A stretch of DNA of 64,000 nt from Pseudomonas sp. QTF5 (GTDB lineage Bacteria; Pseudomonadota; Gammaproteobacteria; Pseudomonadales; Pseudomonadaceae), in contig NZ_AZRW02000003.1 of assembly GCF_000512695.2 (NCBI RefSeq), forward strand, positions 42,730 through 106,729, read 5' to 3'. Numbering within the stretch: the stretch's first letter is position 1; each line of letters starts with the position of its first letter. A model generated the notes under the pieces. It saw only the letters and a list, made by a program, of their open reading frames with translations. It was not told the origin of the DNA and did not search any database. Positions 28,821-35,744 of this stretch are shown here, in pieces. Position numbers and translations under genes: made by a program.

Positions 28821-30037
28821 CGGCCCGCTCCCTGTACCTGCGATGGCCAGTCGAAATCCAGTCCGTCGTCGCCGCAACTGTCCAGCAGTTGTCGCCCCAC
28901 CGAGCTGATCAGGGCATCGTCGGTGCCATCGAGAATGTGTGTGGTCCGTGCGGTGCGGTAAATCCCCGACAGTGGTGACAGCTCGCTCAAGCCCTCGGCG
29001 CCCATGATCTGGATCGCCGAATCCACTGCCTCGCTCAACGCCTGGGACGCGGCAACCTTGGCGATGTTGACCTCGATGCTGTTGGCCACCCTGGCATCGT
29101 GTTTACCGGCGGCGTCCTGCAGCAGCGCGCGGGCGCTGGCGATGGCTTGATAGACCTGGAATACCCGTTGGCGCACTAGCTGTTTATCCGCCAGCCGCGC
29201 CTGTTGGCCACGGGCCGAATGGATACGCGCGCACATCAGATCGAAACAGCGCTGGGCCAGGCCCAGCCAGTGCACCGAGCGCAATATTCGACCGAGCCCC
29301 AAGCGTTCCTGCATCAGCGCCAGCCCTTGCCCAGGTTGTCCCAATACATGGCTGGGCGGGACCCGCACCTGATCGAAGGACAGCTCGCCCTGACCGGAAA
29401 ATCGCCCGAGGATCGACAACGGCCGCTCGACCCGAAAACCCGGGGCATCACTGGGCACCAGCAACATCGACAGCCCGTTTTCCAGCGGGCCGGAGGCGGT
29501 GCGGGCAATCACCGTGACCAGGGCCGCGCGCTCGGCGCGGCAGATGAACCACTTGCGCCCGCTCAACAACCATTGGCCATCGACGAACTCAGCGTGGCTG
29601 CTCAGGGTCGCCGGGATCGAGCCGATGCTGTCGGGCTCGGACATGCCGTAACTGGAGACCAGCGTCCCCGCCGCCAAAGGTTCGAGAAAGCGCTGGCGAA
29701 TGTCCTCGCTGGCATGCCGGGTGAGCATGTGCAGATCGAGGGTGGCATCGTCACCGAAGATCGCCGGGGCGTACTCGGAACGCCCCTCCTGCTCAGCCAC
29801 CGCCAGGTAATCGCGCAGGCTGGCGATGCGTCCGCCGAGGACCTGGGGGTAAAAACTGCCCCAGAGCCCGGCGGCCCGCGCCTCGGCGCTGAGTTCAGCA
29901 ATGCGCCGGGCGGCCTGCCGGGGCTCCCCCGCCAGCTCACTCTCCAACGGAACGATGCGCTCGTCGACAAAATGCCGCACCGCTCGAGCCAGCTGCGTGC
30001 TGTCCCGAATGTCGGTCAATGGCTGTGCACTCAACAT
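28817..30037 (-). CDS. Acyl-CoA dehydrogenase family protein
   Basis: A 406-residue flavoprotein of the acyl-CoA dehydrogenase fold: SYGMSEPDSIGS (FAD/substrate loop near residue 130), KWFICRAERAAL, an arginine-containing GLGRILRSVHWLG helix and a C-terminal IMGAEGLSELSPLSGIYR. Where the classical enzymes have the catalytic Glu in YEGTS, this one reads ILDGTDD, so the base appears to be Asp. Expected chemistry is alpha,beta-desaturation of a CoA (or carrier) thioester. The ATG overlaps the ligase stop by 7 bases. It could supply an enoyl thioester for the PigD/PigE pair. Confidence 0.85.
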   Translation of the reverse strand: MLSAQPLTDIRDSTQLARAVRHFVDERIVPLESELAGEPRQAARRIAELSAEARAAGLWGSFYPQVLGGRIASLRDYLAVAEQEGRSEYAPAIFGDDATLDLHMLTRHASEDIRQRFLEPLAAGTLVSSYGMSEPDSIGSIPATLSSHAEFVDGQWLLSGRKWFICRAERAALVTVIARTASGPLENGLSMLLVPSDAPGFRVERPLSILGRFSGQGELSFDQVRVPPSHVLGQPGQGLALMQERLGLGRILRSVHWLGLAQRCFDLMCARIHSARGQQARLADKQLVRQRVFQVYQAIASARALLQDAAGKHDARVANSIEVNIAKVAASQALSEAVDSAIQIMGAEGLSELSPLSGIYRTARTTHILDGTDDALISSVGRQLLDSCGDDGLDFDWPSQVQGAGR

Positions 30038-31680
30038 GCGATGCCCGCCCCGCTCTCCAGAAACGCCACTTCGGCGGCCAGGGATTTTTTGTCGATCTTG
30101 CCCGCCGGGGTCAGCGGCAGCTGACGGTAGAAACGCAGGTACTCCGGCAGTTTGTTGACCTCCAGGCCCTGCTCGCGCAGGTAGTCGGTCAGCTCGCTCA
30201 AGGAGAAGCGCGGCGCGCCGTCGCGCAAGGTGACGCAGATGCACACCCGCTGGCCGAGGTCCGGGTCCGGCACCGCCACGCAAGCGACGCTGACCACATC
30301 CGGGTGGCCGGTGGCCAGGGTTTCGATCTGCACCGGGCTGATATTGGCGCCGCCACGGATGATGATGTCCTTCTTGCGTCCGGCCAGAATCAGGTAGCCA
30401 TCGACATCGATATAACCCAGATCACCGGTGTTGACCCAGCCTTCGGCATCGCGGTATTGCGCGTCGAGTTCCGGGGCGTTGACGTATTGCATGGGGCTCA
30501 GCGGGCCACGGGCCTTGATTTCGCCGACGCTGCCCTGGGGCAATTCAATGCCTTGCTCGTCGGCAATCTTGATCGCGCACACTGCCGGGTTCGGCCGGCC
30601 GACGCTGTAAAACACGACATCCTGAGCATCGTCCAGCGTGTTGTGACAGTTCACCCCGTCCGCCGAACCATAGAGGCTGATAAAACCACAACCGAACGCC
30701 TCGACACAGCGGCGTACGGTCACTTCATCGATCAGCGAACCACCGCAGATCAGCCCCACCAGGCTGGATTTGTCGATCTGTTCCAGGCGGGCGTCGGCGG
30801 CGATGCGCTGGAGCATCGTCGGCACGCCGAGAATATGGGTCGGACGCAGCTGCTCGATGGCCTCGATCGCCGCCCCTACGTCGAACTGCGGCAGCACGGC
30901 AATCGAACCGCCGAGCCAGGACAGGCTGCCAAAGGTCGCGGTGGAACCGAAGGACGATCCCAACGGCACCAGATACAGCCCGCGGAAGGTCTCGCCTTCG
31001 GGGTGGACGCGCTGCAGGAAACGCCCACGCCCGCCCACCAGGGCGTTGTGGGAATAGGCCACCAGCTTGGGTTCGGATTCGGTGCCGGAAGACACCAGCA
31101 AGCGCACCGGCGAGTTGGGGCAAACATTGGGCAATTGCGCTTGCGTCAACGGCTCGGCCTGGAGCATGTCTTGCAGACTCAGCCAGCCGTTCCGGACCTC
31201 ACCTTCAACAATCAGCACCCGCAATGACAACAGGCTCGGTCGAAGGGACTCGATGACCTGGCACAGATCGATGCCGGCGTACTCCGCTGGAACGATCACC
31301 GCCCGCGCATCGCAACGGCGCACCAGGGCCTGGATGTCCAGGCTGCCGCGTCCCGGTGGAAACGGCGCGACCACCGCCCCCAGGGCCGCGGCGGCGAGGT
31401 CGATGGCGCAACTGCGCCAACTGTTGGTCAGTTGATAAGCGACCACATCGCCGGCGACGATGCCAGCGGCGCGCAGGCTCGCGGCCATGCGCAGCGCGGC
31501 ATCATGCAACTCGCCATAGCTGAGTGTACCTTCAGGTGAGAGCACCGCCGGTTTCTGCGGAGCACGTTGCGCGTGTTCGCGGAACAGTTGGTAGACCGAA
31601 CGGTTGGGGTAGGTGCCGTCGCGTTCCCAAACACTGCGAACGTCCGCGGGGACCAGATCAATAATGCCTGCGTTATTCAT
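30031..31680 (-). CDS. AMP-forming acyl-CoA synthetase/ligase
   Basis: A 549-residue member of the acyl-activating (ANL) superfamily. The phosphate loop is LLVSSGTESEPKL (near 187, a variant of SGTTGxPK). The hinge region reads WVNTGDLGYIDVDGYL and AGRKKDIIIRGG, and the catalytic lysine lies in PAGKIDKK near 525. It makes an acyl-adenylate and usually then a CoA thioester. In thiocarboxylate pathways such a ligase can alternatively hand the adenylate to a sulfur-carrier thiocarboxylate. The ATG overlaps the CaiB-type stop. The acid substrate is not readable from sequence. Confidence 0.87.
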   Translation of the reverse strand: MNNAGIIDLVPADVRSVWERDGTYPNRSVYQLFREHAQRAPQKPAVLSPEGTLSYGELHDAALRMAASLRAAGIVAGDVVAYQLTNSWRSCAIDLAAAALGAVVAPFPPGRGSLDIQALVRRCDARAVIVPAEYAGIDLCQVIESLRPSLLSLRVLIVEGEVRNGWLSLQDMLQAEPLTQAQLPNVCPNSPVRLLVSSGTESEPKLVAYSHNALVGGRGRFLQRVHPEGETFRGLYLVPLGSSFGSTATFGSLSWLGGSIAVLPQFDVGAAIEAIEQLRPTHILGVPTMLQRIAADARLEQIDKSSLVGLICGGSLIDEVTVRRCVEAFGCGFISLYGSADGVNCHNTLDDAQDVVFYSVGRPNPAVCAIKIADEQGIELPQGSVGEIKARGPLSPMQYVNAPELDAQYRDAEGWVNTGDLGYIDVDGYLILAGRKKDIIIRGGANISPVQIETLATGHPDVVSVACVAVPDPDLGQRVCICVTLRDGAPRFSLSELTDYLREQGLEVNKLPEYLRFYRQLPLTPAGKIDKKSLAAEVAFLESGAGIAC

Positions 31681-33530
31681 CGAAAACTCCAGTGAGCGTT
31701 GACCGAGGTATAGGTATTCACGCTTAAACACGTCTTCAATCGCCTGTCTTGAGCCAGCTGTGACAGGTCTTCTACGGCCACGACGGCCGGGATAGCGGCG
31801 TCGCCCAGCACCTGTTGCCAGGTAGCGGCAGACTGCGACGCCAAGGCCCCACGAATCAGCCCATCACGCCCCTCGAGGTCGCTATGCAGATCGCAGGCGA
31901 GGATATTTTCCAGTTGCTGAAACTGGACCGGGGTCTGGCAATCGATGGCCAACAGACCGGCTAGCGTTGGGTACACGCCCTTGAGCACACTGCTGTCGGC
32001 GGTATCCGTCCCTTGCAGTGACTGCACGCACAACAGGTTGGCGGCGCCGAGCAGCGAACTGTCGACTCGTACGCCCTGCCCGCTGAACGCGCGATGCAGC
32101 AAGGCGGCGCTGACCCCTTGAGCCGCGACCACACCGCCCAGCACATCCAGCACGGTGAACAGAGAACCACCCGGCGTCGCCGAGGCCAGGCCAATCTGTT
32201 CGCCGACACCGGACCAGGCCTGGACCACGAAGTCGGTGCCAGGCAAGGACTCGCCCGGACGGTCATGGCCCCAGCCACCGGCGTAGGCGTACACCAGCGC
32301 CGGATTGACCCGCATCAGGTCGGCGCGGTCCAGCGCCAGTTCGGCGGCCTTGCCCGGCGCCCAGTTGTGCAGGAACACGTCAGCGTCCCTGACTCGCTCG
32401 TACAGCTCTTCGCGGCCGGCGGCGGATTTGATGTCCAGCTCACGGACCTGTTTGTGCCGATTGAGGGCGTCAAAGCGCACCGACACTCCATCGACGCAAG
32501 GCGGCATGCCGCGCAGTGGGTCGCCACCGGGCAGTTCGATGCGGATCACTTCGGCCCCTAGCAGCGCCAACAAATGTCCGGCCAGCGGACCCTGGATTCG
32601 TCGGCACGACTCGATCACCGTCAGGCCGCTCAAGGGCAGTGCTTGCCCATTCAAGTCAGGCAACGCTTTGCCGCCCGCGCTGACAGCGTCGAAGGCCCAC
32701 GGCCCCTGCTCCAACTGAGCGGGCAGATTGCTGTCGGCACAGCGCTCGGCGAGACTGCGCACCGGGCACAGTGCAACGCCGCTCAACTCGCACAGGGCGC
32801 TGATCCGGGCGATGGACAAGCGCGCCAGGGTTTGACGGAACACCGCCGGCATCGGCGCAACAGCTTTGGCATAGCGCAACAGGAAGGCCTTCCAGCCCTG
32901 ACCGGCCTGTTCGCCGTCGATGCCCACCGCCGCCCAAAATCGCCGCCAGGGTTCAGCGTCCAGGGTTTCCAGTTCGAAATGCACGCCATCGGCCGACACA
33001 AAGGGCGGACGATTCTTCGCGCAAGTCGCCCCCGGCCACAGCCGCTCGGCCTCGCCACCCGCGGTCGCTCCCGCCAGATACTGAGCAATGCCCAGCACCC
33101 CGGCGGCGCCCATGGAGGTGGTCACTGCGCTGAAGTCGCCACCGCGCAACTGCCCCAGCGCTGCGGCAAACGCGCCTTGCAGGGCCAGGCTGGCGCTCAA
33201 GGTCGAAACATAATCCAGCCCCAGCCCTTGGGCCTTGCCGCTGGCCCGGCCATGCACCGACATCAGCCCGCAGGCCGCCTGTACGGTGTGCTCGGTGACA
33301 CCGGCGCAGCTGCCGTCGGGCCAACCTTGAATCAGCCCGTTGAGAGGTTTCAGATCGGGATGGTGCAGGGTGAAGCTCAACCCCCGCTGTACCGGATCAT
33401 CGGTGGTGGTCTGCGGGTTCAGGCCCAGCGTCGTCGCCTGGTAGCGCAGTGACGCTGCCAACGGCGCGAACCCGACAGGTGAAGAGGCAAAAGAGCCGCT
33501 GAGACTACATCCATGTAAAAGACGGGACAT
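31677..33530 (-). CDS. Rearranged/fused CaiB-BaiF type CoA transferase
   Basis: A 617-residue protein, against about 400 for a single type III CoA transferase. Residues 1 to about 270 resemble the C-terminal part of the family (PPFVSADGVHFELETLD, then GVALCPVRSLAER). Residues about 300-600 resemble the N-terminal part (LSGLTVIESCRRIQGPLAGH, then LGAEVIRIELPGGDP) and keep an Asp in LFTVLDVLGG where the family has the catalytic Asp. It therefore looks circularly permuted, or like a tandem fusion that lost its first domain. Expected role: moving CoA between carboxylates. It heads the overlapping run with the ligase, dehydrogenase and MFS genes. Confidence 0.75.
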   Translation of the reverse strand: MSRLLHGCSLSGSFASSPVGFAPLAASLRYQATTLGLNPQTTTDDPVQRGLSFTLHHPDLKPLNGLIQGWPDGSCAGVTEHTVQAACGLMSVHGRASGKAQGLGLDYVSTLSASLALQGAFAAALGQLRGGDFSAVTTSMGAAGVLGIAQYLAGATAGGEAERLWPGATCAKNRPPFVSADGVHFELETLDAEPWRRFWAAVGIDGEQAGQGWKAFLLRYAKAVAPMPAVFRQTLARLSIARISALCELSGVALCPVRSLAERCADSNLPAQLEQGPWAFDAVSAGGKALPDLNGQALPLSGLTVIESCRRIQGPLAGHLLALLGAEVIRIELPGGDPLRGMPPCVDGVSVRFDALNRHKQVRELDIKSAAGREELYERVRDADVFLHNWAPGKAAELALDRADLMRVNPALVYAYAGGWGHDRPGESLPGTDFVVQAWSGVGEQIGLASATPGGSLFTVLDVLGGVVAAQGVSAALLHRAFSGQGVRVDSSLLGAANLLCVQSLQGTDTADSSVLKGVYPTLAGLLAIDCQTPVQFQQLENILACDLHSDLEGRDGLIRGALASQSAATWQQVLGDAAIPAVVAVEDLSQLAQDRRLKTCLSVNTYTSVNAHWSFR

Positions 33531-33616
33531 AAAACATTCGCCAGAGTGGTTGCATAACGCTGCGCGAACGGCCTCGGGTGAGGTACGCCGCGCAGGCCCG
33601 GAGCCATCAACTGCAA

Positions 33617-33889
33617 TCAGCCACCGGCCACTGCCGGCAGAATGGTGATGGCGTCACCGGCCTTGAGAGAGGTGGCCAGGTTGTCGGCAAAACGGATGTC
33701 ATCATCGTTGACGTAGATGTTCACGAAACGATGTACCTGACCGTCGCCAATCAAACGCTCCTTAACGCCCGGGTACTCCCGTTCCATCTGTTCGATCACT
33801 TCAAGAACCGTACTTCCCTGGACTTCGACGCGCTTCTGATCTTGAGTAAATGAGCGCAACAAAGTTGGCACAATGACGGAAATCGACAT
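33617..33889 (-). CDS. MoaD/ThiS-family sulfur-carrier protein ending in Gly-Gly
   Basis: A 90-residue ubiquitin-fold protein: EVQGSTVLEVIEQMEREYPG, VNIYVNDDDIRF, and the C-terminus ITILPAVAGG followed directly by the stop. The terminal Gly-Gly is where an E1-like enzyme adds AMP and then sulfur, giving a protein thiocarboxylate. The ATG giving MSISVIVP is supported by AGGGAG 7 bases upstream; the frame stays open about 80 bases further without signal. It sits between the JAMM protease and CaiB-type genes. By analogy to thioquinolobactin and PDTC loci it should be the sulfur donor for a small-molecule thiocarboxylate. Confidence 0.9.
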   Translation of the reverse strand: MSISVIVPTLLRSFTQDQKRVEVQGSTVLEVIEQMEREYPGVKERLIGDGQVHRFVNIYVNDDDIRFADNLATSLKAGDAITILPAVAGG

Positions 33890-33963
33890 GCAGAACTCCC
33901 TGAGCCTGAATAGGGCTCTTTTAATTAATTCATCTGTGTTTAATGCCGTGTCGGCATCAAGTT

Positions 33964-34371
33964 TCAACGAACGACATGAATACTTTCTTCGGTAACTTTG
34001 CGATTGACGATTCGAAAACTGCGCACCGCCACATCAATATCCGGCAAGGTTGAAACAATCACGTAGTGCACCGACGCATCACCGGCGTACTGCACATCTT
34101 CAGCACTGGGGTAGGCCGCGCTGGCGGTATGGGAGTGATAGATCACCCGGCATTCCTCGTCCCGCTCATCCAGTTCACGCCAGACCGCCAGTTGCTGTTT
34201 CGGCGCAAAGCTGAAAAAGGTCGGCGAACGTGCCGCATTGTCCATGGCGATCAGCCGTTCGGCAGTCCTGGCGCCAGCGGGTGCGGCGATGATGCCGCAG
34301 GTTTCCAGCGGATGGTCCCGCCGTGCCTGCTCCAGCATCGCCTCCAGCAGGCCGGCACGAATTCTCAACAT
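33964..34371 (-). CDS. JAMM/MPN-domain metalloprotease (M67 family)
   Basis: A 135-residue single-domain zinc peptidase. The full JAMM signature is present: Glu23 (PLETCG), His79-Ser-His81, Ser89 and Asp92 in YHSHTASAAYPSAED. Bacterial relatives (QbsD, Mec+) cleave isopeptide or peptide bonds after the Gly-Gly of sulfur-carrier proteins. Here the neighbouring carrier already ends in Gly-Gly, so precursor trimming is not needed and release of a carrier-bound adduct is the more likely job. The start follows GAGGGG by 7 bases. It lies between the E1 and carrier genes. Confidence 0.88.
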   Translation of the reverse strand: MLRIRAGLLEAMLEQARRDHPLETCGIIAAPAGARTAERLIAMDNAARSPTFFSFAPKQQLAVWRELDERDEECRVIYHSHTASAAYPSAEDVQYAGDASVHYVIVSTLPDIDVAVRSFRIVNRKVTEESIHVVR

Positions 34372-34390
34372 GCTCGCCCCTCGCTTGCGT

Positions 34391-35563
34391 TCAATAACTC
34401 GGCAACGTCGGCTCAACGTCCCGCACCCAGGCGAGTACGCCGCCGTCGAGGTTACGCACATTGCTGAAGCCCAGTTGCTGCAATTCCAGCAACACCGCTT
34501 TGGAGCGCAACCCGGATTTGCAGTGCAGAACCAGGTTGGCGTGCTTGCCGAATCGGGTCTCGATCAGCGCGGCGGTGTTCGCCCCCTTGGGTATGTGCTG
34601 GGCACCCTGAATGCGCACGATGTCCCACTCGGTGCGCTCGCGCACATCGATCAGCAGCACATCTTGATGTCCTTCGCGCAGGGCTTGCAGCTCCCGGGCA
34701 CTGATGGACGGAATGTCCGAAGGCTGCACGCCGTGGGGCGCGGTCAGGCCGCAGAACACTTGATAATCGCTCAGGGCGGTGATCGGCTGGCGGCCGGGAG
34801 CGCGGCGCAGCGGCATTTGTCGGTAGGACATTTCCAGAGCGTCGTAGACCATCAGGCGCCCCAGCAGGCTTTCGCCGATGCCGGTGATGAGTTTGACCGC
34901 CTCGGTGGCCATGATCGCTCCGATGGAGGCGCAGAGAATGCCCAATACCCCGCCCTCGGAGCAGGAGGGTGCCAGCTCCGGGGGTGGCGGCTCCGGGTAC
35001 AGGTCGCGGTAATTGAGGCCGACGCCGCCGGGGGCGTTTTCCCAGAACACCGAGGCCTGTCCCTCGAAGCGGAAGATCGAACCCCAGACGTAGGGCTTGT
35101 TGGCCAGCACGCAGGCGTCGTTGACCAGATAGCGAGTAGCGAAGTTGTCGGTGCCATCGAGAATCAGGTCGTACTGGCTGAACAGCTGCACGGCGGTGTC
35201 CGGTTCCAGGCGCTGGTCGTAGAGGTTGACCTGCACATGGGGGTTCAGATCCTTGATCGCCGCGGCGGCGCTTTCAACTTTCAATTGACCGACGGTGGCC
35301 ACCCGATGAATGACCTGGCGTTGCAGGTTGGACTCGTCCACCCGGTCGAAATCGATGATCCCCAGGGTGCCGATGCCAGCTGCCGCCAGATACAACAAGG
35401 CCGGTGAACCCAGACCGCCCGCTCCGATAACCAGCACTTTACTGCTCTTCAAGCGACGCTGGCCTTCAAGGCCGACATCGGGAATTAACAAGTGTCGGCT
35501 GTAACGGGTTATTTCTTCATTACTTAGGATTGCAACGGGTTCTACAAGAGCAGGAAGTTTCAT
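34391..35563 (-). CDS. MoeZ-type E1-like adenylyltransferase with C-terminal rhodanese domain
   Basis: A 390-residue cytosolic activating enzyme. The ThiF/MoeB domain has the nucleotide loop GAGGLGSPALL (47-57), DFDRVDESNLQRQ (71-83) and an E1 cysteine in PSCSEGGVLG (Cys201); the zinc CxxC pairs of MoeB are not evident, as in MoeZ. The rhodanese domain ends with the active loop CKSGLRS (Cys348). Function: adenylates the Gly-Gly end of the sulfur carrier and transfers persulfide sulfur to it. A spacing of about 180 bases from the next gene upstream suggests it starts its own transcript or follows a read-through terminator. Confidence 0.92.
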   Translation of the reverse strand: MKLPALVEPVAILSNEEITRYSRHLLIPDVGLEGQRRLKSSKVLVIGAGGLGSPALLYLAAAGIGTLGIIDFDRVDESNLQRQVIHRVATVGQLKVESAAAAIKDLNPHVQVNLYDQRLEPDTAVQLFSQYDLILDGTDNFATRYLVNDACVLANKPYVWGSIFRFEGQASVFWENAPGGVGLNYRDLYPEPPPPELAPSCSEGGVLGILCASIGAIMATEAVKLITGIGESLLGRLMVYDALEMSYRQMPLRRAPGRQPITALSDYQVFCGLTAPHGVQPSDIPSISARELQALREGHQDVLLIDVRERTEWDIVRIQGAQHIPKGANTAALIETRFGKHANLVLHCKSGLRSKAVLLELQQLGFSNVRNLDGGVLAWVRDVEPTLPSY

Positions 35564-35744
35564 GGCGTATACCTGTTACTGAATGCAACCGATTCTCAGG
35601 CAGCCACTTCAATTAATCAATTCGACGGGTCTGGATTTTCATATTCAGAACACACGTTTTTGTATGAATTTAAACAATCGTCGATGACGTGTGACAAATA
35701 GATGAAAGCCCTCTTTCAAGGACTTTCATGGGCCGCTGATACCG
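35564..35744. other. AT-rich gap inside the leftward gene cluster
   Basis: This is the only sizeable break in an otherwise tightly packed leftward gene set. It is markedly AT-rich near the E1 gene (ATTAATCAATTCG, GAATTTAAACAATC), as expected of a promoter serving the sulfur-transfer half, and carries a hairpin beside the reductase-aminotransferase stop codon. No gene was found in it. Confidence 0.4.
35702..35729 (-). terminator. Hairpin after the PigE-like gene
   Basis: ATGAAAGCCC and GGACTTTCAT can pair over 10 positions with one mismatch around an 8-base loop, 16 bases downstream of the PigE-like stop on the minus strand. There is no strong T-tract, so it may only attenuate. It would split the cluster into two transcripts. 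Confidence 0.4.
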
